From Caballeronia megalochromosomata (GTDB taxonomy: Bacteria; Pseudomonadota; Gammaproteobacteria; Burkholderiales; Burkholderiaceae): 41,249 bases of DNA. Positions 24,391-31,346 of this stretch are shown here, piece after piece. The number at the start of each line of letters is the position of its first letter. Position 1 is the stretch's first letter. The position numbers were made by a program, and so were the translations under genes. The stretch spans positions 1 through 41,249 of the forward strand of contig LRBF01000249.1 in NCBI GenBank assembly GCA_001580565.1, written 5' to 3'. The notes beneath the pieces were generated by a model. It searched no databases. It had not been told where the DNA came from and saw only the letters and a program-made list of their open reading frames with translations.

Positions 24391-24437
24391 CGAAAAAGGA
24401 AACCGGGAAAGGCGCCGCTCGAACCCTCACGCGGCGC
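24391..24437 (-). terminator. Candidate terminator after the DUF4399 pair
   Basis: On the minus strand a 7-bp GC stem (GCGCCGC at 24437-24431 and GCGGCGC at 24418-24412) with a 12-base loop, followed by CTTTCC and a further T-rich stretch. It lies a few bases past the stop codon at 24444. It probably separates this operon from leader peptide 2. Confidence 0.45.
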
Positions 24438-24443
24438 TCGAAC

Positions 24444-24902
24444 TCACTTGACGTAGATCGTGATCTTCTTGGAATAGACGGGCGGGTTATGCGGTATGTG
24501 CTTGTCATCGCCCAACAGAAGCTGAATCGTGTGCTTGCCCGGCGGCAGTTCGAGCATCGTTTCGGTTTCGCCGGCGCCGTAGTGCAGATGATTGCGATCC
24601 GATGGAATCTCCTGATCCATCGGCGGCAAGTCAACGTCGATCAGCAAATGATGATGCCCCGTGTTCGGAAACTTCACGCCGCGTGGCGCGACACCCATGT
24701 AGCGCAGCCCGAACCAGACCTTGAACGGCTTGCCCGCGGGCAAGGTCTGGCCGTCGTTCGGATAGCCGATGTACGCATAGGCGTTGGCGGGCGCGGGCGT
24801 CGGCCCGGCGAACGCACAAGGCGCGGCGAGTGCCGTCGCGAGCGTCGCGGCGACGAGAATCGCACGCGAGAGCGCGAGCGCGTCAGCGGATCGTTTGTTC
24901 AT
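24444..24902 (-). CDS. Exported DUF4399 protein, second of a tandem pair
   Basis: A 152-residue protein with a signal peptide (cleavage near AFAGP, about residue 33) and a DUF4399 domain (about 45-152). The domain has many His residues: TGHHHLLIDVDLPP, EIPSDRNHLHYGAGETE, HIPHNPPVYSKK. The ATG at 24902 has GAGGG eight bases upstream; a GTG eight codons earlier is less likely. It follows a paralogue by 39 bases with nearly the same C-terminal half, so the two are a tandem duplication. DUF4399 has no established function that I know. The His clusters suggest metal binding, which is inference. Confidence 0.88.
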   Translation of the reverse strand: MNKRSADALALSRAILVAATLATALAAPCAFAGPTPAPANAYAYIGYPNDGQTLPAGKPFKVWFGLRYMGVAPRGVKFPNTGHHHLLIDVDLPPMDQEIPSDRNHLHYGAGETETMLELPPGKHTIQLLLGDDKHIPHNPPVYSKKITIYVK

Positions 24903-24941
24903 GTCATGTGCCCTCGGCAAGTGCACCGCTCATTTCACGAC

Positions 24942-25382
24942 TCATTTCACCGTGATCGTGATCTTCTTCGAATACACCGGCGGATCGTGCGGAATGTGGT
25001 TGAGGTCGCCCATCAGCAACTGCAGGGTGTGTTTGCCCGGCGGCAGTTCGAGGCGCGCATCGGTTTCGCCCGCGCCGTAATGCAGATGATTGCGATCGGA
25101 CGGAATCTCCTGATCGAGCGGCGGCAGATCCGCATCGACGATCAGATGGTGATGCCCCACGTTCGGCAGATCGATGCCCTTCGGACAGATGCCCATGTTG
25201 CGCAAGCCCATGCGCACCCAGAGCTTGCCGCCCGAAATCACGGCGCCGTCCGGCGGCCAGATGATGTACGCCTCGGCGTTCGGCGGCGCGGGCGTGCGCG
25301 CACGCGCGGCGGCGGAGAACGACGAATCGGCGGCCAGTGCGGCCAGGGAAGCCAGCGCGCCAAGCACGGTTCTTCTCAACAT
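24942..25382 (-). CDS. Exported DUF4399 protein, first of a tandem pair
   Basis: A 146-residue paralogue of the next gene. A signal peptide (MLRRTVLGALASLAALAADS, cleavage near residue 25-30) precedes a DUF4399 domain with VGHHHLIVDADLPP, EIPSDRNHLHYGAGETD and HIPHDPPVYSKK. The ATG at 25382 fits AGAGG upstream better than the GTG three codons earlier. It is the first gene of a two-gene minus-strand operon, divergent from the caspase/SUMF1 gene. The two copies differ most in the first 80 residues. Confidence 0.88.
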   Translation of the reverse strand: MLRRTVLGALASLAALAADSSFSAAARARTPAPPNAEAYIIWPPDGAVISGGKLWVRMGLRNMGICPKGIDLPNVGHHHLIVDADLPPLDQEIPSDRNHLHYGAGETDARLELPPGKHTLQLLMGDLNHIPHDPPVYSKKITITVK

Positions 25383-25541
25383 GTTATGCACGCCTCTCTC
25401 GTTGAAAGGCCTCGCGGATGGGCCAGGGAAACGTTCCTTGCACGCGCGAACGCTCGTGCTCGGAGTGAGATTCGGGTTGCGTGATGCACCGTCTTTGGCT
25501 TTTAGATTAGGACGTAACGTTTAAAAAAGATACGTACACAG

Positions 25542-25583
25542 GAGGGTCCTTCGGCCCTCATGACGGACCCCTCCCTTCAGGGG
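25542..25583 (+). other. Two small tandem hairpins in the caspase/SUMF1 leader region
   Basis: The gap 25383-25713 separates the divergent DUF4399 and caspase/SUMF1 genes. It holds GAGGGTC/GGCCCTC folded around CTTC (25542-25559), then CCCCT-N6-AGGGG (25568-25583). Neither has a T run, so they are not good terminators. They could be part of the 5' leader or an operator. An A/T-rich patch at 25497-25535 is the likeliest promoter location, but I cannot assign boxes with confidence. Confidence 0.35.
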
Positions 25584-25713
25584 ATTAAGCGCTGCGTGAG
25601 TGCGTGCTATCGTTGTCGGTGCATCTAGGGCGCAGACCTCGCCCAGGCCTCGGCATCGAGCGCGAATGCAACGCGATGCCCTCCACTCAAAGCCGGACGG
25701 ACAGGGTGTGAAT

Positions 25714-27654
25714 ATGTGGCGAACTCTTCTTATCGCGGGCGTGTTCCTGACGGTCGGCCAGGCGAGCGCAACAGCGAGCGCGGCCTCGGTCGCATCGCCG
25801 CCCGCTTCTTCTGTCGCAACGATCGCCCATGCGGACCGGCATCTCGCGCTTGTGATCGGCAATGCAGACTATGCGGATCATCCGCTCGCGAGCGCATCGC
25901 GCGATGCCGATGACATGGGCACCGCCTTGGGCGCGCTCGGCTTCGACGTCACACGCCGCACCAATCTCGATGAAGCGGCGATGCGGCAGGCACTCGATGC
26001 GTTCGCCGCACGACTCGGCCCGAACGATACGGCGCTCGTCTATTTCGCCGGCCACGGATTGCAGGTGGGCGGCGATGCGCGGCTCGTGCCGCTCGACGCA
26101 GACGCGCATCAGCCCGTGACGCTCGTGCGCGACACGGTGTCCGCGAAGGACATCGTCGAGCGCATGACGCGCGCGCGGCCCGGCGCGGCGAACATCGTCG
26201 TGCTCGACATGTGTCTGACCGATTCCTTCGAGAACACGAACGCGCGGACGTGGACGCTGCCGCCGCGCACGCTCGTCGCATATGCGGCCGCACCGGGCGA
26301 TGCCGCCGCCGAAGGCGAGCGCAACGGGCGCTATACCGCGGCGCTGCTGCGTGCGCTGGGCGCGCGCCCGGCGGTGACGTCGTCGACGTTCGCAACTGCA
26401 GCGTCCGATGTCGCCCAGGCATCGCGCGGCGCGCAGCGGCCGTGGATCGCGTCGACGCTCGATGCGCGCTTTCCGATCGCCGACGCACCGGTGAACATGC
26501 ACATCGCGGACGCGAACGCCATCCATCCTGCCGATTCCGCCAATGCCGTCCGCACGCGCGGCATCCTGCCCAAGGACAGCAACGAGCAGTACGAACTGAC
26601 GTTCTGGGAATCGATCAAGGACAGCACGTATCCGAGCGATTACGAGGCGTATCTGAAGGCGTATCCGAACGGCCGTTTCGCGGCGCTCGCCAAGGCGCGC
26701 ATCGAGCGGCTGCACGCGTCGGGCAATGCGAAGCCCGCGGCATCCGCGCCGCCGGCGGCGACAGCCACGCCTGCCGCACCCGCGCCGAAAGCGCCGCCGT
26801 CCGCGCCGGCCACGGCGGCCGCGCCGGAAAAGCCGCACCCGAGCCCGCCGCCCGCGCCCGTCGCCGCCGTGCCCGCGACGCCGCCGGCCGCCATCACCAC
26901 CAAGCCCGCCGCAAAGACGGCGAGCGGCGGCGAGATCAAGGATTGCCCCGCGTGCCCGATTCTGATTCCGCTCGCATCCGGCAGCTTCACGATGGGCAGC
27001 AACAACGACGACCCCGCCGAGAAGCCACCGCATCGGGTGTCGATCGGTCGGGCGTTCGCCATCGGAAAATTTGAAGTCACGGTCGAGCAATGGAACGCTT
27101 GCGTCGATGCGGGCGCCTGCACGCGCGTGGCCGCCGAAGGCGAGTCGACGACACCCGCGCCCGGCAACACGCCGATGCGCAACGTGAGCTGGGACGACGC
27201 GCAGGTCTACGTCAAATGGCTGAGCAAGGTGGGCGGCAAGCCGTATCGCCTGCCGACGGAAGCGGAATGGGAATACGCCGCGCGCGGCGGCACCCAGACC
27301 ACCTACTGGTGGGGCGAGCAGATGAAGAAAGGCACGGCCGACTGCAAGGATTGCGGCGAGCCGTACAAACCCGATGCGCCGACGCCCGTCGGCTCCTTCG
27401 CGGCGAATCCCTATGGTCTTTACGACATGAACGGCAGCGTCTGGGAATGGGTCGCCGACTGCTGGCATAGCTCGTACAAGAACGCGCCCGCCGATGGCCG
27501 CGCCTGGGACGATCCCTCGTGCAGCGTGCGCGTGATCCGTGGCGGCTCGTGGCGCGAGGGCGCGAGCTACATGCAGTCGGCGACGCGCTTCAAGTACAGC
27601 TCGAGCGTGCGGCAGTCGCAGAACGGTTTTCGCGTCGCGCGAGATATGGAGTGA
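25714..27654 (+). CDS. Exported caspase-like (C14) / SUMF1-like fusion protein
   Basis: A 646-residue protein. Signal peptide: MWRTLLIAGVFLTVGQASA. A caspase-fold peptidase occupies about 42-285 with catalytic His114 (FAGHGLQ) and Cys167 (VLDMCLTD). Then comes a short conserved piece (EQYELTFWESIKDS...YLKAYPNGRF, about 323-356) typical of this architecture, an Ala/Pro-rich linker (about 370-420) and a SUMF1/FGE-like domain (about 425-646: GSFTMGS, KFEVTVEQWNAC, RLPTEAEWEYAARGG, GLYDMNGSVWEWVADCW, RGGSW). The paired active-site cysteines of true formylglycine enzymes after RGGSW are absent (REGASYMQSA), so formylglycine formation is unlikely. Targets are unknown. It ends 3 bases from the convergent transglutaminase gene. 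Confidence 0.87.
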   Translation: MWRTLLIAGVFLTVGQASATASAASVASPPASSVATIAHADRHLALVIGNADYADHPLASASRDADDMGTALGALGFDVTRRTNLDEAAMRQALDAFAARLGPNDTALVYFAGHGLQVGGDARLVPLDADAHQPVTLVRDTVSAKDIVERMTRARPGAANIVVLDMCLTDSFENTNARTWTLPPRTLVAYAAAPGDAAAEGERNGRYTAALLRALGARPAVTSSTFATAASDVAQASRGAQRPWIASTLDARFPIADAPVNMHIADANAIHPADSANAVRTRGILPKDSNEQYELTFWESIKDSTYPSDYEAYLKAYPNGRFAALAKARIERLHASGNAKPAASAPPAATATPAAPAPKAPPSAPATAAAPEKPHPSPPPAPVAAVPATPPAAITTKPAAKTASGGEIKDCPACPILIPLASGSFTMGSNNDDPAEKPPHRVSIGRAFAIGKFEVTVEQWNACVDAGACTRVAAEGESTTPAPGNTPMRNVSWDDAQVYVKWLSKVGGKPYRLPTEAEWEYAARGGTQTTYWWGEQMKKGTADCKDCGEPYKPDAPTPVGSFAANPYGLYDMNGSVWEWVADCWHSSYKNAPADGRAWDDPSCSVRVIRGGSWREGASYMQSATRFKYSSSVRQSQNGFRVARDME

Positions 27655-27657
27655 GAT

Positions 27658-29529
27658 TCATCGGCCAGCCGCCTTCACGATGATCTGCGCCTGCGCATCC
27701 CGTTCGATTGTCTTCAGTGCGGGAAGCGCCGCCCGGAAGTCGTCGGGCGTGCAGACCTGCTTGCCGAAGCGCGCCTCCAGATTGCGCGAAATCTGAATGA
27801 CGTTCGTCGACGGATCGAACAGATAGCGCGAGCGGTAGCGAAAGAAATCGCTCGTCAGATCCTGATCGCCGGGCACCTCGGCCACGCGCATCGTTTTCGG
27901 CAAGGTGATCTGCGCGACTTCGTCGAAGCTCCCGCCAATGCACAGATACGGCTGCGTGCGCGTGCGCTCGGCGAGCCAGTTGCGCGTCGTCGTCGCGATG
28001 CCGCCCGACAGGCTCGAGAGCGCGGGCAACGCCGTCGTGCCGGTCGGCCAGACGATATCGTCGAGCGTGCCGCGCAGGGTCGTCGCGAACGGGCCGCCGG
28101 TTGCATCGACGTCGCTCGTCGTCAGGGCGCCCGCGCCGCGCAGGTTCGTGTAGCGCAGCCGCTCCGCCGCGATCTGGTCGCGCCGCTGCGCATTCGCGAG
28201 GCGCAGGTTCATCCGCTCGATCTCCGCGCTCCATCCCGCATCCTCGACCCAGTAGGCGAAGCTCGCCTCGCCTTGCGGCGCGACTTCGATCTGCAATCGC
28301 GCCGTGCGCGCGAGCGGCTGCGTCGCGGGCGTGCGCGCGAGCACGCCGGTATTGACGAGCAGCGCGGGCCGGTCCATGTCGGCGAGCGGCAGAAAGCCGA
28401 ACTCGACGCTCGACGCCGTGCTGTCCGCGTACACGTTCAGATCCGGCAGCCACGTGACGATGTGATTGATCGCGCCCGCCCCGTACCCCGGCACCGAGGG
28501 CAGCGAGTAGACCGAGCCCAGACCGATCAGCGCGGGCTCGTTGCGAATGCCGAGCGCATCGAGCAGCGCGCCGTAGAGCGCGACGTGATCCTTGCAATCG
28601 CCGTAGCGGTTCGCGAGCACGTCCGTCACGCGATGCGGCACGGCGGGGCTCTGGCCGATGAACATCGCGACGTAGCGGATCGAGTGACGCACCCAGTCGT
28701 AGAGCGTCTTGGCCTTCGCGCGATCGTCGGCGTCGTTTTGCGTGAGCGATAGCGCGAGCGCGCGGATGGCGGGATCGTTCGCGGCCGGATCGGCGGCGGC
28801 GTCGCGATAGCTTTTCGCGAAGCTCGCATAGTCGGCGAAGGTCGTGACCATCAGGCGGTCGCCGTACTGCGCGTAGCCCACCGAGCCGCTTTCGATGCGC
28901 GCGAAACGATCGCGCCGGTAGGTGAACGCATAGCGCGTGCGGCCGTTCTCCGTGACGGGCGGCTCGGCGACATAGCCGCGCACATCGGCATAAAGCGGCT
29001 TGTCCGCCGGCAGGTCGAAGACGAGCCGTTGCTGCAACACGGGCCGCTGCCCCGGATCGACGTAATAGTTGAACTGCCCCGGAATCACCGCCGCCGCCTG
29101 GCTCTTGCGCGAGCGCAGATGCACCGTCGAGCCGATGCCCACCGCCGGAAAGATCACCGCGCGCAGTTTCGCGTCCTGAAACGTCGGCGCGCCCGCCGAG
29201 CGCGGCTCCTGGATATCGCGGATCTGATCGGGCGAGACGTCGTGGCGCACGCCGTTCGCATCGACTGTATAGGCCTCGACGATATCCACCTTCGACACGC
29301 TCTTGTCGTACCAGACGTAGCGCTGCGCAATCTCGTCGACGCCCGCAGCCGTGTTCGCGCGCAGCACGGCGGCGTCGTCTTCGGTGAGCGAGCCATCGGC
29401 GGCAACGACGAACTCGTGCACGTCGCTGACGATGGTCGAAGGGTCGTCGTCCGTTGCAGCGACGGCGCACGACCACGCGCATGCGCCCGCGATGACGCAC
29501 GCCAGACGGAGAATGAAGCGACGAGCCAT
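27658..29529 (-). CDS. Exported DUF3857 / transglutaminase-like protein
   Basis: A 623-residue protein. Signal peptide MARRFILRLACVIAGACAWSCAVA, then a DUF3857 beta domain (about 35-230), a transglutaminase-like thiol core (about 265-375) and a C-terminal beta domain. The catalytic triad is visible: Cys312 (RYGDCKDHVALY), His356 (INHIVTW) and Asp369 (VYADSTA). Such proteins act in the envelope on peptides or proteins; the reaction (cross-linking, amide hydrolysis) is not settled for bacterial members. Start at 29529 is set by the signal peptide; the ribosome site is weak. It is a single gene, convergent with the caspase/SUMF1 gene and divergent from the HPP gene. Confidence 0.88.
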   Translation of the reverse strand: MARRFILRLACVIAGACAWSCAVAATDDDPSTIVSDVHEFVVAADGSLTEDDAAVLRANTAAGVDEIAQRYVWYDKSVSKVDIVEAYTVDANGVRHDVSPDQIRDIQEPRSAGAPTFQDAKLRAVIFPAVGIGSTVHLRSRKSQAAAVIPGQFNYYVDPGQRPVLQQRLVFDLPADKPLYADVRGYVAEPPVTENGRTRYAFTYRRDRFARIESGSVGYAQYGDRLMVTTFADYASFAKSYRDAAADPAANDPAIRALALSLTQNDADDRAKAKTLYDWVRHSIRYVAMFIGQSPAVPHRVTDVLANRYGDCKDHVALYGALLDALGIRNEPALIGLGSVYSLPSVPGYGAGAINHIVTWLPDLNVYADSTASSVEFGFLPLADMDRPALLVNTGVLARTPATQPLARTARLQIEVAPQGEASFAYWVEDAGWSAEIERMNLRLANAQRRDQIAAERLRYTNLRGAGALTTSDVDATGGPFATTLRGTLDDIVWPTGTTALPALSSLSGGIATTTRNWLAERTRTQPYLCIGGSFDEVAQITLPKTMRVAEVPGDQDLTSDFFRYRSRYLFDPSTNVIQISRNLEARFGKQVCTPDDFRAALPALKTIERDAQAQIIVKAAGR

Positions 29530-29621
29530 GAACAGGTGTCCGCGCCGCGTGAGTGAGAGCTCATCGTACAGGAGGACGCCGCGCTTGCGCACGGCCGTTC
29601 AGCCGCGGCAAATCGAAACGC

Positions 29622-29665
29622 GCGACAATTTGTATCATGTTGCGATATAATTTTGCAATTGTCGC
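29622..29665 (+). promoter_or_regulatory. Promoter with probable MarR operator for the HPP-MarR-CLC operon
   Basis: A perfect TATAAT (29646-29651) follows GCGACA (29622-29627) at an 18-base spacing, a sigma-70 promoter with a weak -35 box. A 9-bp inverted repeat, GCGACAATT (29622-29630) and AATTGTCGC (29657-29665), flanks it: one arm covers the -35 box and the other lies just after the -10 box. A repressor bound here would block transcription. The MarR protein encoded second in the operon is the obvious candidate. The AT-rich patch stands out sharply from the GC-rich surroundings. Confidence 0.65.
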
Positions 29666-29737
29666 ACGCTTGCTTTCGCGCCACCGACCCGGCCGGCCAG
29701 TGTGACCCTCCACTGACTCTTCCGGAACGCTGAAAAA

Positions 29738-30892
29738 GTGTCGCGTATCGCATTGCTTCGCTGGCTGCATGGCTTTCTCCCCGCGCCCGTCACGCTGCGC
29801 TGGACCGAACGGCTGCGCGCCGGTCTGGGCGCGCTGATCGGCATCGCGCTGACGGGCGGGCTCGCGCATCTCCTGATCGGCGATGCATCGGCCATTCCTT
29901 ATCTCATCGCGCCGATGGGCGCTTCCGCCGTGCTGCTCTTCGCCGTGCCCGCGAGTCCGCTCGCGCAACCGTGGTCGATCATCGGCGGGAATATCGTGTC
30001 GGCCGCGGTCGGCGTGACCTGCGCGATGCTCGTGCACGATCCCGTCGACGCCGCCGCGCTCGCCGTCTGTCTTGCCATCTGCGCGATGTTCGCGCTGCGC
30101 TGCGTGCATCCGCCCTCGGGCGCGGTCGCGCTGACGGCGGTGCTCGGCGGGCCGTCGATCCATGCGCTCGGCTACGGATTCGTGATCGCGCCGGTGGCGG
30201 TCCAGTCGGTGGCGCTGCTTTCGTCGGCGATCGTGTTTCACGCGCTGACGGGCCATCGCTATCCGCACGGCCACGCCGCGCCGAAACCCGCGAACGCGCC
30301 GCCCGACGCCGCCGCGTTCACGCGCGCCGATCTGGAGGCCGTGCTCGCGCGCCGCAGCGAAATGCTCGACGTCGATCCGGACGATCTCGAAGCGCTCCTG
30401 CGCGAGACGCAACTGCAGGCTTACGCGCGCCGTTTCACGGAGTTCACGTGCGCCGACATCATGTCGCGCGCGCTCGTCTCGGTGACGCCCGACACGAGCG
30501 CGCAGGCGGCGCTCACGCTGATCGACCGGCATCACGTGAAGGCGCTGCCGGTGGTCGACGCGACGCGCCGCGTGTGCGGCATCGTCACGCGCGCGGACCT
30601 GGCGCCGGTGCGCCGCGGCGGCATCGTCGAGGGCGCGAAGCATGCGATCGAGCGGCTGATGCGCGGCCCGTCGACGACGCCGCCGCTCGTCGCCTCGCTG
30701 ATGACGACCGACGTCTGCACCGTGACGACGAACACCGCCATCGCCGAGCTGGTGCCGATGTTCGCGCACTTCGGGCACCACCACATTCCGGTGATCGGTG
30801 CGCACGATCAGCTTGCGGGGATGATCACCGAGACCGACCTGATTTCCGGCCTCTATCGACAATCGTTCGCGGGCGCGCGCAAGAGCGCCTGA
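29738..30892 (+). CDS. HPP-family integral membrane protein with C-terminal CBS pair
   Basis: A 384-residue protein. Residues about 25-180 are an HPP-family membrane domain with four or more hydrophobic segments and the naming motif (RCVHPPSGA). Residues about 235-380 hold two CBS domains (ADIMSRALVSVTPDTSAQAAL, and LMTTDVCTVTTNTAIAELVPMF), which bind adenine nucleotides in related proteins. HPP proteins have been linked to nitrite transport in plants and cyanobacteria; the substrate here is unknown. The start is a GTG at 29738 with GGAA upstream. The MarR gene follows 25 bases later and the CLC gene after that, so this looks like a regulated anion-transport operon. Confidence 0.9.
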   Translation: MSRIALLRWLHGFLPAPVTLRWTERLRAGLGALIGIALTGGLAHLLIGDASAIPYLIAPMGASAVLLFAVPASPLAQPWSIIGGNIVSAAVGVTCAMLVHDPVDAAALAVCLAICAMFALRCVHPPSGAVALTAVLGGPSIHALGYGFVIAPVAVQSVALLSSAIVFHALTGHRYPHGHAAPKPANAPPDAAAFTRADLEAVLARRSEMLDVDPDDLEALLRETQLQAYARRFTEFTCADIMSRALVSVTPDTSAQAALTLIDRHHVKALPVVDATRRVCGIVTRADLAPVRRGGIVEGAKHAIERLMRGPSTTPPLVASLMTTDVCTVTTNTAIAELVPMFAHFGHHHIPVIGAHDQLAGMITETDLISGLYRQSFAGARKSA

Positions 30893-30917
30893 CCCGCGTC
30901 GCATCGACGGCAATCCG

Positions 30918-31328
30918 ATGAACTACCCGCGCAATCTCAACAAGCCGGACTTCGAGCAGTTGTCCGAATTCCGGTATCAGATGCGGCGCTTCGAGCGCTT
31001 CTCCGAGCAGGCCGCACAGGGCGAAGGCATCACGCCGCTGCAGTATCTGCTGCTGCTGCACATCAAGGGCTATCCGGGCCGCGACTGGGCGACAGTGGGC
31101 GAACTCGCCGAGCGGCTGCAATCGCATCATCACGGCGTCGTGGCGCTCGTCACGCGCTGCGAGGCGGCCGGGCTCGTGCGCCGCGCGCCGAGCGAAGAAG
31201 ATCGCCGGCAGGTGCGGGTGCATCTCGAAGCGCGCGGCGAAGACGTGCTCGAACGGCTCGCGGCGCTGCATCGCGCGGAGCTGAAGTCGCTCGAAGGCGC
31301 GTTCCGCGTGCCGCGCATCGATCTCTGA
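30918..31328 (+). CDS. MarR-family transcriptional regulator
   Basis: A 136-residue winged-helix repressor. Central features: FRYQMRRFERFSEQAA helix, ITPLQYLLLLHI, recognition region VGELAERLQSHHHGVVALVTRCEAAGLV, and the wing with SEEDRRQVRVHL. It lies between two membrane transporter genes and is co-transcribed with them. The likely operator is the inverted repeat over the promoter at 29622-29665, giving autoregulation relieved by an unknown ligand or anion stress. Confidence 0.93.
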   Translation: MNYPRNLNKPDFEQLSEFRYQMRRFERFSEQAAQGEGITPLQYLLLLHIKGYPGRDWATVGELAERLQSHHHGVVALVTRCEAAGLVRRAPSEEDRRQVRVHLEARGEDVLERLAALHRAELKSLEGAFRVPRIDL

Positions 31329-31346
31329 ATCTCTGGAGCACTGAAC

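Noticed and set aside
25687..27468. Long reverse-strand open frame (593 codons) opposite the caspase/SUMF1 gene
   Set aside because: It is Arg/Gly-rich with no domain, a shadow produced by high GC3 in the true gene. The same holds for long antisense frames at 29561-30913, 30825-32270, 35652-36911 and 37967-39484.
25714..27654. Calling the SUMF1-like domain a formylglycine-generating enzyme that modifies the exported peptides
   Set aside because: The required cysteine pair after RGGSW is missing, the protein has a signal peptide, and the mature peptides contain no cysteine to modify.
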